Origin: Apostichopus japonicus
Taxonomy: Eukaryota > Echinodermata > Holothuroidea > Aspidochirotida > Stichopodidae
Assembly: GCF_037975245.1 (NCBI RefSeq)
Contig: NC_092572.1
Coordinates: forward strand, 32,275,989 to 32,339,988
DNA: 64,000 nt
Direction of reading: 5' to 3'
Under the pieces are notes generated by a model. The model did no database searches. It saw only the letters and a list, made by a program, of their open reading frames with translations, and was not told the DNA's origin. Position 1 is the first letter of the stretch. Every line of letters starts with the position of its first letter. A program made the translations under genes and the position numbers. Positions 13,901 to 26,557 of the stretch are shown piece by piece.

Positions 13901-16900
13901 AAGGGTACAACTACTGTACAATGTTCGCTCTACATTAGCAACGTAGGTTTCTGCAGGTTGATATGTACATATGCTTTTACTTTAACCTTTGATTTGGTCC
14001 ATGACACTTGCATTTAATAATTTATGTGTAGTGGATTATGTGCAAAGACTTGATGCGTCAAGTATAGTAATGCTCACTTTACAGAGACAGCAAATGAATA
14101 TACTGTTATTAGTGTTCTTTCTGACAAAGTAATCTTGAATTTCAAGGTAATGATTCTCATGTCTGCTTTGGTAGAATACTGTACCTAGTTTTGCAGATAC
14201 TTTTCTAGGACTTATATTCCGAGAGCACCATTGGTATTCATGTGTAGCCTTACCTATGGAAAATGGTGACATATTTTTAGTGTGTTTCAGAGAACATGAG
14301 TCTTGAAAGTAGAATGCATAAATATGCTATTGTTTAAGTGTAAAATACATTTTAAAAATTTAAGGGTTGGAACAGCCCTTTTCCTTTCATTTACATCAAA
14401 CCTCTCATTGACCAAAAATCTTTCACTTGTATTCTTTTTTATCATATGCTTTTTATATTCATGATGTAAGATCCTTTTATCATGAAATTTGTTTGATGTA
14501 ACTTTGATGTTTACCTACTTCACAAGTTAAAGAGAAATTTGTTCAAAACTTTCTCAAGGCAAGAGGGATGTTATGAAGTGATATTCTACACCCCCCTCCC
14601 ATGTACTTTAAGTTCTTATCAAACAAGATTATTTATTCCTTTGCACTATTGACTTTCAACTTTCCCCTTCTAGGGTAGGGTACCTGTACTACAGTTCCCA
14701 AAATTATAGATATACTTTAGAAATTGTTCTGTCCATTTCCCAGATGTATACAGTACTGTAAGGAAGGTTCAGACAAGGAAAATCAACTAAAAATTAGGTT
14801 AAAGAGTTGTTTTCATTCTCACTTTGTGATATTTGGACCAGCGAAGACTAGAGAATACCCAGAGTTTTTACTGCCTAAAACTGAATGATCTGATCTATTA
14901 TTTACGTCAATGAGTTTCATTCAATCTGGGATCAAACAATATATGAGAAAACTAATTAATGATAGCCTTTAAACTTTGTTTCTAAACAGATATGCTTGAA
15001 TTACAAATAAAAGTAAAAAAAAAAAAACCCATAATCAATGCATCTAATCAATGCATATACATACATAAACAGAATAATTTGAATTCGCGCAAGTGAACCC
15101 TGCACTACATTAGATCGAAAAAGACGTGCAATTAAACCAAACTAAACATACTAAATTTCTCGTTACTTCTACATAAAATATCAATACAAAAACAACAACT
15201 TACTTCTTTGGCAGTATACTAAAATCACACGCTATAATAACTTCAGACTATCAAGCTTTCCTGAGAAAAAACGGTTAATAGTTCTTACAGTAAACAAATC
15301 GACCGTGAAGGAATGTCGTAATTGTTTCCTGAGCGTGACCGGAAATTAAATGCTAAAATATGATAAATGAAAAGGTTAAATAGAACTGAAGCGTGCAGTA
15401 ATCCCGACTGCTCGCAACATCACTCATCAGTGATAAATTTGAAAATGTTCTTTCTGTTCAACTTCAACATTAGGGTATATTGAACCAGTCACTGTTGAGA
15501 TGCACATCATGTGTCCGTCCAAGCTTTTACAACTTTTGGATTGTTTTTCTTGGGATTTATTATTTCTGGAAAGTTAGTAGAATCAATCAGACATATCAAT
15601 TCTTTTCTTTCTAAAATGCACACTAAACATCCTTCAAAATAGCCCTCTTACTGACCAACGCGTATGACTCATCACCTGGACCGAAAATCCTGTGGCTCTG
15701 TGCGGACAAGTTGGTTGAACTATTCCATTCATCAGAGGGGGTCTTAAACAGTGTTTCTATAATTAGGATTGCATTAGATAAGTTAATTGGTAATTACTTG
15801 CTTCAACATTTAATGATGCATATTCTACGGTCATTTTCTTTGAAATAATATTAAGTTCGATATAATATGACGTTTTGAAAGCGAATCTCGGCTGTGGCGT
15901 TGTAGGTGAACACTGTGCATTGTGTGGCTGTACCCTATTGCAGAGTACAGGATACACATATTACGTAACGGCGTGCCCACCGAAGAAAGCGTAACTTGTA
16001 TTTTTCTTAGAAGATATTCGATTGGATTGTACTTGGTCCGATTGAAGATAGTGACCAATGAAAATGAATTTAACATCAATTTAAAGTTATTATATATAAA
16101 AAAAAAATACTTCCCAAAACCGTTTGAACTAAATTTGTCAATGAATATTCAAGAGGAAGGTTACGCAAACAAAGTACGGCTATCAAATGGTGATTTTCTT
16201 TAGTATTTACTGTGTGTTATCAATGAGGGTTTTGAGTTTGATATTTATTAACCTTGCATCGTAAATCACCCAAGTCCGGTGGAATTTTAAACTGTATTGT
16301 TAAGAAAAGAACAGAACTTGAGAGACGACACATTTCTCTGTTTAGTGCAGTTTAAACTAAGTTTTTTCGGTATAAACTTTTCACATTATGGCTGTAGGAA
16401 AATGGTCTATATGGTTAAGTCATAGGCCTAAAACTGTGGCGGTCGAACTCAGTTCGCGTGCCGCACAGGGAATGGCACTGAGGAGTTGATATGCTTACAA
16501 TGGTTGTTATGGGTATGATTTAATGAATTGTTTGTAATCAGTATCTTGAAGTAATTTTACAAAGGACTTTATTGAACTTTTGTATTACAGAAAAAATGAT
16601 TTGTGTTGTCAATGGAACTCTTTGATCATTTTTTCTTTGAGTGGGACTTCTTGGAGCATTATAATAAATTTCCCCCGCGGGCAGCGATAATGCCATATTT
16701 TTCCAAGCTTACAGGTGGCATTTGCCACATAGGCCAATAGTATTGGTGGTATTGTTAACAGGTGATTTGAATTAGTACTTTCAGAGAAATCCCAAGATAA
16801 ATGTTTTGTTGCAATTAATGACCTTTTTTTTCCATACAAAATGCAGTAGGCACTAGGCCTTTATAATTAGGCTAGTCCAAAATCGGTCAAATAATGAATC

Positions 16901-17286
16901 ATTGTTTATCAATGAAGCTCAACCTAGCTCAAATATATATTCATATGAGTGCTCAGCAAAAAGAAAAACAAAATTGTGAAAAAACCTATCCATACTCCAA
17001 ACACAACTCTCTTCTAAGTTTCTGAAGCCCCTGACGCGAAACGTTTGGAATTGCCCTAGTACTACCAAGTACTAGGCTAATAGTAATACACGATAATATC
17101 AATTAGGCCTATGATAGGCATAGTTACGTTTTAACTAAGTTAGGCCTAACGTTATGCACAGCCTATAGACCTAACCAGCTGGCGTAATTAGGAGAAAGCC
17201 ATAAATAATAGCCAAGGAGAGTGTGCTTCGAAAATATAATACGGCGGCTTATGCCATTAAATGAACTACACAAATAGTTAACTTAC
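10985..17286 (-). other. Non-coding stretch, possibly long 5' intron
   Basis: No convincing coding exon. At 15204-15260 the minus strand has a strong acceptor ('ccgttttttctcag') and donor ('aagaa|gtaagt') but stops in all frames, which would fit a 5' UTR exon. Open frames at 14036-14272, 15831-16079, 15922-16203 and 16609-16839 lack splice support and look fortuitous. A CA/TG palindrome is at 12870-12919. Confidence 0.35.
12870..12919. repeat. Perfect inverted repeat around alternating purine-pyrimidine core
   Basis: 12-bp perfect arms (TAGCTTACATGT / ACATGTAAGCTA) at 12870-12881 and 12908-12919. They flank a 26-bp centre dominated by alternating TG/CG/CA steps. Confidence 0.9.
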
Positions 17287-17322
17287 CGTTCTTCCCGCGC
17301 CGTGTGACTCGCACATCTGCAT
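17287..17322 (-). CDS. Candidate first coding exon
   Basis: On the minus strand ATG (17320-17322) opens MQMCESHGAGRT and runs straight into a strong donor 'acg|gtaagt'. The surroundings are CpG-rich compared with the rest of the window ('cggcgcggg', 'gcgcgaagagcg'), as expected near a promoter. It could be the 5' exon of the SET-like gene about 7 kb downstream. That link is inference from strand and absence of other genes. Confidence 0.3.
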
Positions 17323-17429
17323 TTGGATGAACTGTATCTAGGCATATACTCGATAGGCTAGCTAGGCACGATCGAGGTTCGCGTACGTACGTATAGCTGT
17401 ACTGCGCGAAGAGCGTAACGTTATAATAG

Positions 17430-17670
17430 AGGGCCGGTGTAGCAGTACAAACTGTCGCAAATATTCCATATTCAGTATAAACTGTCCCGGTCCCACAGGA
17501 CAGTTTATACTGGATTTACCAGTACGTTTGGTCTCCCCGGACCTATTGTACAAGGCCAGTTGGTACAGACTGTCTCCCCAGACAGAATATGCTATGGTTA
17601 CACGGAGGGGGACATTATTTGACGGTCATATATTTTGTTGTAAATTGTGTCCCCCTGAACACAATGTCCG
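17430..17670. repeat. Hairpin-rich GGACA/TGTCC segment
   Basis: Dense in 'tgtcc', 'ggaca' and 'gtaca' words. It contains a perfect stem: 15-bp arms at 17473-17487 and 17498-17512 with a 10-base loop. A second segment with the same vocabulary is at 23690-23880. Probably a fragment of a small mobile element, name unknown. Confidence 0.6.
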
Positions 17671-17710
17671 CCGTAGCATGTACGTTCGAGTAGCAACAAT
17701 TTAATTAGTA

Positions 17711-18032
17711 ATGGACTCTGGCAGTATCCGTATTATTAGCAAATTGTCGCATTTCGGCTTCCGTATATTTAGCAGTAAAGTCGTGCGACAACTAAAAACG
17801 GAAAAGCTAGCAGAAAACGTGAGACAAATTGCGGATATTCTAAGAGATGAGAGCTATCCAAGTGGGTTTACAAGAATAAAACAGAGAAGAATCTTACGGA
17901 GACAAAGTCAGTCTTTCAGACTGGCTGAAAATGGAACTCTTGCGTACCGAAATTGAAGGAAAGTGTTGCTATCTAGGGCTACTCAACTCGCCCAAATCGA
18001 AGCAGCTCACACTGACTAGTGACATCTATAAG
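17711..18032 (+). pseudogene. Integrase-derived gene (KRBA2/GIN1-like), exon A, decayed
   Basis: From ATG 17711 the frame includes LKTEKLAENVRQIADIL, then YPSGFTRIKQRRILRRQSQS and FRLAENGTLAYRN. This is the lead-in typical of retrotransposon-integrase-derived host genes ('YP.G.....RR.LRR.....F.....G.L.YR'). The frame meets TGA at 17954-17956. It continues recognisably (RKVLLSRATQLAQIEAAHTD) to TAG, TGA and TAA codons just before the donor 'ataag|gtaatg'. The phase at the donor (1) matches the next exon, so the frame is kept but interrupted by nonsense codons. The product, if ever made, would be the segment before the H2C2 zinc-binding domain. Confidence 0.65.
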
Positions 18033-18868
18033 GTAATGTCTGTAACTTACAGTATAGGATACACAATATGCCTTTGGTTGTTAAATGGCGAACGGCCATT
18101 CCACAGTTAAACTATACCCAGGCCTTTAGGACCTTTTTTGGTGAACAAATCATGATATTCTTTTACCACGTTTGGTTAGTTGTAAAAGCTCATTCGCAAA
18201 AGTCAAGCAATTGCTTATGCAACATTATAATCAGTTGTATGCTTGAGCAAAGTTATTAGGGCCTAGGCCTATTTCTTTTCGTTTTGTTTACCCAATTGTT
18301 TACCCAAACAAATTTACCCAAACAAATTTTTGTGACAATTATTATAAATCTCCACCTTTAATCGCCCTGCCTATCATAAAAGATAACAACAGATTACTAA
18401 AGCTTAGAGAGCTAGTCTGGTTTGCATGCATTGGACACTATAAATTGCAATTATTGGACTATAGCATATAGCCGAGCCTACTTCTAGAGGAAAGTGGCAC
18501 TAATACTGTATATACATAATAAATTCACGTTCATTAATTTTGGTTGGTAAGAACAGATATTGAAGGCCTGATAGTACTTTTTTAGGTGTGGCATATTCTC
18601 TACATGCCAAACCTCACTGCAGAAGAAAACTTCTTAAATATCTATAGACCCCAATTGTGGCCAAGCAATGTGTACAATAATGGGAATATTCCATTTCAAA
18701 CACTGATATAGAGTTGTAATTCAATTTTAAGGCACTTCAGCTAGAACTACCAATTCTGCAGCCCATATATTTGTGTGTGTTTGTTTGTTTGTGGGTTTTT
18801 TTTTTTTGGGGGGGGGGCAAAAAAACATGATATCTCCTTTGATCATGAATTTTCTTATCTCTTTGAAG
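18033..18868 (+). other. Intron of the integrase-derived gene
   Basis: GT-AG bounded between exons A and B. Contains T and G runs at 18798-18818. No other feature. Confidence 0.5.
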
Positions 18869-19045
18869 GTGTTCATCTTTGCATAGATAAACCAGACAAC
18901 AGACTATGTCTATTGTCTAGATTCTATTGGAAAACTATCAACGTTGATGTAACAAGTTATGTTTAACAGGATGTCAAAGCGTCATTGTCATGTAGACCTA
19001 CGAACAAGTCTCCATAGCATTCCTGTAACTGGATTATGGAAACAG
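18869..19045 (+). pseudogene. Integrase-derived gene, exon B (H2C2 zinc-binding region remnant)
   Basis: Acceptor 'cttatctctttgaag', donor 'aaacag|gtaaat'. It reads GVHLCIDKPDNRLCLLSRF then YWKTINVDVTSYV, matching the integrase H2C2 pattern 'G.HLG.DKT..R...RFYW......DV..YV'. A TAA follows at 18964-18966. After a +1 shift the frame continues as RMSKRHCHVDLRTSLHSIPV then TGLWKQ, the usual linker before the catalytic core. The expected C-x-x-C-Q ending of the zinc motif is damaged at the shift. Lesions: one stop and one frameshift. Confidence 0.7.
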
Positions 19046-19711
19046 GTAAATATTCAATCTGTTTTAATTGCACAGGATGTCCGCAGTATGCAGTGAAGGT
19101 TTAGTTTAGTTAATGTCATTCTTTCTGGACAAATTAAACATTTACAAGTTTAACGGTAGTCTGTATTGGCCCTAAATTTTGGTCACTTTAGTTGCTAGAA
19201 GTTTTCAAAAAGTACTTTTCTGGGGGTAATAACCCTTTAAATTGTGCTCAGACATTCTAAATGATGACACAAGATGATTGAATGTGCCAGTGAGGTAAAT
19301 TTCCTTTAGGGATATAAACATACTTACAGAATTTTGTCCAAAGTGAAAATTTGGCATATTTAGGGCCTATACAGCAAACCTTTAAGCCACACTCTGGCCT
19401 AACTGCAGAGCAACCATCAATATAGGCATGTAATTGTAAGTTGCAAAAAGTGGCGTATCATTTTACTGGTTTAGTGGTTGAAGCGATTGTAAGTATATGG
19501 TACAGTATGGTGTAAGTTACATTTTCATATTTGCAAGGTAAAAATAATTGGCCTAAATCCACCAACACCCTGTTTCGATCAGATATCCCCCTGTTTTTAT
19601 CTAGATCTGTGTACAGCATGAAGCAATGGAATAGAACAACAGTCAAGGCAAAGCCTGCAACTTGTAAAAAAAATTAAATTAGCACCTAAATGCTGTCTTC
19701 TTTCTTAACAG
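19046..19711 (+). other. Intron of the integrase-derived gene
   Basis: Bounded by 'cag|gtaaat' and 'ttctttcttaacag'. AT-rich, nothing else recognised. Confidence 0.55.
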
Positions 19712-19869
19712 GTTGGTGTTGATCTTATTGGTCTTCTACCAGTGACAGCTGCCAATCGACTGTACATGATAACACTGTCTGACTTCTATTCAAAGTGGCC
19801 TGAGACTAAGGCAGTGCCTGACAAGACTGCAGCATCAACTTCTTATTTCATTACTGATGTGATGATGAG
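19712..19869 (+). pseudogene. Integrase-derived gene, exon C (rve catalytic core, first half)
   Basis: Open throughout: VGVDLIGLLPVTAANRLYMI, then TLSDFYSKWPETKAVPDKT and AASTSYFITDVMM. This is the classic start of the integrase core (rve): 'VG.DLIGPLP....NRY..TL.DYFSKWPEA.A.PDK.A'. The first catalytic Asp is present in VGVD. The exon is flanked by consensus splice sites ('ttcttaacag' and 'gatgag|gtaagc'), so this is an intron-bearing host locus, not a fresh insertion. It is the most intact piece of the locus. Confidence 0.88.
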
Positions 19870-21200
19870 GTAAGCATGTCTTAAAAAGTGAACAATTTTC
19901 TGTAGTTAGTAACTAGTTCCAATATGAATGGCATCATATCTGTTATTTGTACCATGCAAATAACTTGTAGTGCATGGCAGAATGCTGTGTTTGAGTATAA
20001 CTCATTTCCAAATAGGTATTAAGCTTATACAGAAAGGTCACAAAGGTAGGTGAGAACCGAGAAAGTGTACTGTAAATCTTTGCAGGTTAAGTCCCCATTA
20101 ACAAGTTTATATGTAAGTAGTTTTTGTTCCTATATTTACTTGCAAAGGTTCCACCTCTGGTTTTTAAGTAGCATATAGCCTGACAATTGTCGTCATTTAA
20201 TTTACATCCCCAAAAAGTGATTTTGGCTGGACATGTTTCACTGCAGCAGACACAGTTTATTTGTTCAAACAAATGATGAGTAAATAATTAAGACCACATT
20301 CCACAGCTAGACACCACCTTTTGTGTGTTGTTTTTCAAAAAGGTGTTGGACAGTTTGATATTGTAACCACAGGGAACTTTTCTGTTTAGAAAGTGTGAAC
20401 TTATTACTAATTGGCTGTTTTGACAGGAACTTCGACAAGATAAGAGAGATAATGTATCAACTGAGTTTTGGTACCATTTCTCTGTTAGGTCCGTTGTGGA
20501 AAATTGCTAAATGTGTTTGTGTGTGTGGTGGGGGGATATTTCCTGAAACCTGGGAGAGGGACCCTCTTTTTTGGCAAACTAGGGCAATGTTTAGGTCTCT
20601 TGATGCAAAATGATGTATAATAGTACATTTTACCATAATAATGGTTAGCTAGCATTATTTGGTTTTGCATTTGGGTCATAGAGAGGGTGTTTTGAACCCC
20701 CATGGATCCTGATTCAGGACAATTAATGTTTGATCGGCATTAAACAGTCATACCATGCACACATACATCAATAGAGCACCAAAAGGCATCAAACTTCTGT
20801 TGTAACCTAGCTTAAGCTAATTTGATAAATTTCTGATATTAAATTTCATTAATATGTCACAAATGTTGTATTGGCTCATGTGGTTAAAACTTTTCAGGTT
20901 TGGTAGTGAACTGTACAATATAGCGCCAAAAGTATGACATGCAATCTCCAATTAAAAAAATGGACCCAGTATTCCCATAAACATGTAAGTGTCACAATAA
21001 AAGATCATCCAATTAACTCAATGCCTAAGCATAGTTCAGTTGTACACTATACAGTCTACACTTAACCAATATGGTGAATGTTAATTATCTTTGTAGTGGA
21101 GCTTACACATAACCTTTCAAGATGATAATTTATTTTATATATGACTTACAGTGTGGCATTCACTACTCATAATATTGCTTTTAACTTTTATTTTGCACAG
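19870..21200 (+). other. Intron of the integrase-derived gene
   Basis: GT-AG bounded (donor after 19869, acceptor 'ttttgcacag' ending 21200). A poly-G run occurs at 20529-20535. No internal gene seen. Confidence 0.55.
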
Positions 21201-21255
21201 ATTTGGTTGTACTGACATTCTCATCTCTGACCACCAATGGAGGGAGTATCTATGA
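21201..21255 (+). pseudogene. Integrase-derived gene, exon D (second catalytic Asp), truncated
   Basis: Joins exon C in phase (AG|A = Arg) and reads FGCTDILISDHQWREYL then TGA (21253-21255). Family members read 'FGC...LI(S/T)DQG(R/K)EF.N' here, so the second catalytic Asp is present. The DQG turn carries an inserted residue and the frame ends before the third acidic residue. Integrase activity is not expected. Confidence 0.7.
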
Positions 21256-23660
21256 AGTTAACAGAAGACCCCAGAAGACATGTCTAGACGATTTTCTTAG
21301 CAGTTAACTTGTTACCGACAATAATCTTGTCTTTCACTCTAACATATCATGAGAGAAAACTTCGTCGGCTGCTATATGTTTAAGCAAAGAGAGGCCATTG
21401 ACTTTTCACTGCCAGTCGTTCGGTGGAAGTCCATATATTTGCAGTTCAAGTTGAAGGATTGTGACGCTCGAAATTCTTTATCACCTCATTACTTCATTAA
21501 ATAACAAATACGAAGGCGTGTTTCTTGGTTCTGGAAATTGTGTTCAAGATAAGTTCTCATAGTAAAACATAACCGACCATATTCTGCTTCCTGTTGTAAC
21601 TTTTGCTGTTATGGATTTCTGTGTAAGTCTTAACGAAAAACCCGTTGGATACATGAGAATCAGCTATTTTATTTTGTAATTTACAATCAAGATTTAACTT
21701 TTGACGGTATCAAGTTGCACATTAAAGCATTTTATAGGTAATCCTACTGTTTGTGGAAAGCAGTTCAAGGGGGGGATTCTAATAGGGAAACTTCTGCATG
21801 GTTTTATTGAGGTCTTTACCAAACTCTAAAGAGGATGTTCTTCATGTGGATTATGAGAGTTTCAAGTACATATTGTTTGAAGAAGAGTGACAGTAGTATA
21901 TCATTCTAACCAAGCAATACCTCCCTGCTTGAAGGATGCTCTAGAAAGCGTGGATTATCTTTAGTTACATCAGAGCTACAAAGGGAGAGTCATCATTCCA
22001 GTTAAATTTCCCCATGCAGGGGGTAGGAAGTGAGGGTGGGCACACAACATCAGAGGGACATTTTCTCATTCCACAACCACCACTCGTTATGCTATAAACC
22101 GATACACACCGGCCATATCACTTAAATATATATGATGTGTTAGTATGTTATCAATACTATTTATTGAGATTGTTTATTGTTAACCTTGCTCTAAAAAGAT
22201 ATGGGATGCCATTTTAAAAATAGTATGTACAGACAGTTCCCCCCCCCCCCCCCGGCTCCTGGCTCCCTGATCCCATGTATAATCATTTTTTCACTCTTTG
22301 CCCAGTCTGATATAGATTCAGAATATTGTGTTTGTGCATGACTATCATCCAATTTCATGTTTTGATTTTTACTATATTAACTTTCTTTAAACAAGACTTT
22401 CACTTTCAAGACAACACTTTCTTTTCTCTACAAGAATGACATATTTAAAGTGTGAGAAACATGATGAGACAACAAATCTAGCATATTGCATCCTGCTCTG
22501 TCCTATTTGCTTTATTCTTTCCCTTGTTTGGCTTTGTTTTGTTTCCTGTATGTTTGCAGCTCTTTTGAAGAGGGTGTCGTTCTAATATATCTTTTCTAAT
22601 TTGAACCACTTTTGTCCAATAAGAAACATTCATAATAAGAAACAACGAACCTTTATCACTGGAATGCCATTTGTCTATACAAATGAAGATTTGCTTCGCG
22701 CATGGCCATCACAACAGGCTTAGGGGGCAGGGGGTGGGGGAATGGCCTTCCACCCCTGTTGAGAGGGAGAAAACCTTGACTCGACGATTGAGTGACAAAA
22801 ATAAGAAAGGGTAAAAAAGTAAACAATAAAGTAGTAATGAAAGTCAATAAATAGGTGTCAAGCCCATACGGAGAGGGTTGGGGTAGTGTTGACATTTTCA
22901 AGGTCAGAGAAGTATCTTCCAGCTACTTCATGGTTGTTATTAGCAAACAAATATATTTTGGAACTCATCACAGATAGGTCACAGACTTAAGAAGACCCCT
23001 CCCCAGGACACAAATTCGATAACTTATCATCCCACCCCCCCCCCCTTATCCTTGCACTCAAAATTATGTGTATGGGCCTGAGTTTTGTATACAGCGTTGC
23101 CGATTTCGTTTAGGATGTAACTTGAAAACACCCTCGGTTCCCGTCCTATAATGAGCTTTACGCACGGATGAAATTTCATATTGGCTAGGCAAGTCTCGTA
23201 GACCCATGAAGTACAGTTACCATACTTGCCAAAACTTACCCACTGTGTGTTAGGGAAATACGGCAACAATGAAATTTGGACTCCTAAAGTTCGTAATATT
23301 TTACCTCTGCAATTATCATTTTTTGTTGTAGCTGTTGCATTCCCTCCCGTACCCGCCCTCCGTTGGGGAGGAAGTTAGGTTTATACTATCTCTCCCTCTG
23401 TAAAGATGACTATGAACGCAATGTAGTTGCCGAATACAACATGCAACATACACGGAGGATAACATAGCAGCAATCACAACAAAAACATGATTAACATCTT
23501 CTACAGATGGAAGACTTGTTTCTTTTTTTTTCTTCTTTTTTCCCCCGTTCTATTTTTTTGTTTTGCAGCAACGCACAACGTCTCATTTATTTCCTGTAAC
23601 ATTCAACTCTGATGTATGCATCTGCTCTAATTATTGATATAATGAACTCAATTGCCTTTT
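21256..23660. other. Non-coding, no gene recognised
   Basis: No exon-like piece found. C runs occur at 22241-22253 and 23034-23045 and a pyrimidine tract near 23521-23560. Open frames at 22656-22901 and 23027-23269 have low-complexity ends and no splice context. Confidence 0.4.
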
Positions 23661-23689
23661 GAATGTCGAAATGCTTACATTTTATGCGG

Positions 23690-23880
23690 GACAAAATATG
23701 CTATGAAGTATTTGCGGACATTCTGTACCAGGACAGTTCGTCCGGTGGGACTATATTTGCTGTGAGGGTGGGACACAATTTTCAGCAGATAATGTCCGAC
23801 CGGACTAAATATGCTGGTACAAAGTGTCCGCGGAGACACTTTGTACAGGGGGACACTCTGTACTGTCACACCGGCAGTAT
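23690..23880. repeat. Second hairpin-rich GGACA/TGTCC segment
   Basis: Same word set as 17430-17670 ('tgtccg', 'ggacac', 'tttgtac'). It includes a perfect stem at 23817-23828 / 23835-23846 (GTACAAAGTGTC / GACACTTTGTAC, 6-base loop). It abuts the duplicated block starting near 23877. Confidence 0.6.
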
Positions 23881-24062
23881 ATCAGTACATATATAGCTTC
23901 ATCATTACTGTCTGGCTGTGCGTTACTTACCAGTACGATCATCGCTTTGTAGATTTATCATCCAGAGTAGAATTTAAGTCTAGAATCATTTAATCATTTA
24001 AATAATAGAAGAAAATCACAAAGAAAAAAATAACATACGGAAACAGGAATGAAGAACATCCA
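23877..24062. repeat. Dispersed duplication A, copy 1
   Basis: About 185 bp from 'atatcagtacatatatagctt' to 'gaagaacatccaatt', repeated at 27288-27472 at about 90% identity. On the minus strand both copies keep a donor-like 'gtactg|gtaagtaac' after an ATG, so a duplicated exon is possible but unproven. Confidence 0.85.
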
Positions 24063-24589
24063 ATTTTTAAGTTTGTAGTTACGTGTTTTCCTTCAAACGC
24101 CCTAACTGTAATTGCCATGCTTGGAATACATGTTAAACTTATTTATGATGCATACGCTTTATTCCATTGGGTTCGTGTTTACGTTATCCAAGATTCGTGA
24201 GCCGCGTGAACGGGCACACTAAAATCAACTTCAAATTAAGTCTTAAATGAATATACGCTAAACATGACAACAACAACAATCGGTACAATACGTGAGTGAA
24301 TTACGCGACTATATAAGGACTGTCTAAAATTTGGAAAATGGTACGCGAATAATCAAGGCTTAACTTCCACAACGAAATTGTTAAATTATATGTATCTTCA
24401 TTGGGCTAAATCATATACAGAAGAAACTATTGAATAAATACCGTACATACATGACGGGTATATCTTCGTTGCAACGAATGGATTTTGGTAACCTCGAAGT
24501 GTAGATTACAATGGTGATGACGTAACGTTTCCGACCAATCATGATAGACTATTTACACATAATTACAAACCTTTTAGGAAAAAAAAGCT

Positions 24590-25140
24590 CACTACCGGGT
24601 CCCCTCTTTGCAATGGTCACATATCCCATATTTTTATAGCCCCCAAATATTCTTCACTGGGCGCAATATGATTGTGGGGCCCCCAGACTGTGGCCATGGT
24701 AAGGTATATAATAACGATGAAACACATTTACCGTACACAATATTACGTATTTAGGCAGGCATACGCAGATATCCATACATCAGCGACTCAATTAGAGATG
24801 TTGTTTATATTAGAGACTACAAGCCGGTACCACATGACGCAGGTAACTTTGTCTAGAAGAGTCAATTACTGAATCAAAGGTAACTTGTTGGGAAAAATCT
24901 CGTGCTATGCATAGTTTGCTACTATATGAAAAATCTGATCAGAAGCCGTACTATATACGCTGTGTTATAAACACAAGCAGCCTATCTAGTATCAACATAT
25001 CATGGCTATTTATTTTTCGTTTGCCAATTTTTCTTTTCTTCAACCCCGTTGCGTCCCCTAAGAGTGTTGAGGAGCGGGCTTTCTAATATCCCTACCCCCC
25101 CCCCCCTGGACACGCCAAAGCTCGTATCGACTTTAAAGCA
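24590..25140. repeat. Dispersed duplication B, copy 1
   Basis: Matches 32864-33590 in the same orientation. Shared words include 'cacatatcccatattttt', 'gtaactttgtctagaagagt' and 'aagctc.tatcga.tttaaag'. Roughly 80-85% identity with small indels. No coding signal. Confidence 0.8.
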
Positions 25141-26557
25141 AGAATACACTTTCAAAGTGAGGAATTAAATTTCTCCCGATTTTTTTCTAACCTAGTGCAT
25201 GAGTCTGATTGGGACATCAGCTGCACCATGATAGATACAGTATGCATGGATAAAAGTAACTAAATAAATTTATCATAAATCAATGTGTAATTATAAGTCA
25301 ACAGAACCAGTCACTTTACCAACAGGTCTCTGGCCCGACAAAGATTACACCAAAGTGAATCTCTCCTTATCTCTTATTAACTGTTTATTATTTACACAAA
25401 ACATCGACCTTTGAAGTAATCTAATATTAACCCGCCCTGATAAAATCAACTTTCTGTTTTGTTATCAATATTCATGATATCCTTTTAGAATGTCACCTAC
25501 AGCTCCTCATTTTAGATGGCGGGCTTCACAATTATTACCAGGTTCTCTCTTAATTGTTACAACGTTTATTCATTTGCATTTAAAGGCATTGAAGACTCGC
25601 CCAAACCGTGTGCCGCGCACTGTAAAAGTTAACTTTCCGTTGCTTGCAAGTGAAGTTTTCTGTTTGACGCTACAAAATGCAGACAGAAATGAAACGTGGT
25701 ACTTTATTATTATTAGCTGGATCTGAGATGTCCATCGCTGTATCGTGTGTACACTGTGCTGTGGGTATTGACCACAGCTGTATGTACTGACTGTACACTA
25801 GTTTATAATTACCGACGGTATAGCAAGCTGTGTGTGTATTTTCAGGGATCGATGGTGATGTGTAACACTTCTGTTACACCTCATTCGAAGCTATAGGTCA
25901 GAGTACCGGCATTAGACGTTTCTTTTTGCGCGAAGCTTCCTACCCTTTAAAGAAGCTGTTTAGGTTGATTTTTATGATTCTATCTATTCTAATCGAGAGT
26001 GACATCATATAAAACTGTAGTCAATGTTGATTGCAAAAAGTTAGGTAAATTTTGTTTTCTTTTTTAAAAATGTCCCATTGGTCTTTAATGTGTGTTATGC
26101 AGCGACACAAAGCGCGCACGTGACGTAATTTTTAACGTTGGGGATCATATCAAATTTGTTAATTATTCCCTCAGAAACCTTTATTTGATGAAGTTGGATA
26201 GCAAGATTACCCACTGTTATCAATACACACTCTTGTGTATAGTATTATCCTACCAGGTTAAAAGTGTTAGCCTTAGTTTAAACTGCTGCTTTAAGCGGCG
26301 CGACTGAGACTCGGGCAGAGAGAAAGAATAGAAATGGTTCCTTTATCAGCTATATTAGTTTGAATCTCATATGATTTATATATTTCAAATAATTTCAGTA
26401 AAATAACATGTAACCATGCATAGTTCTGGTCACTCTGATAAAACCAAAATATCAGTAACGTGATTGATATCATACAAAAATAAAACCTTAAATATCAGTT
26501 AAATTCTTAAACTTAATCTGTTTATTCTATTGTTTTCATATTTTTCCTAAGTATTAG
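25141..26557. other. Non-coding, no gene recognised
   Basis: Contains 'gaagactcgcccaaaccgtg' near 25590, which has the look of an interspersed repeat, and a small hairpin 'gtgtaacacttctgttacac' near 25860. No supported exon until 26558. Confidence 0.35.
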
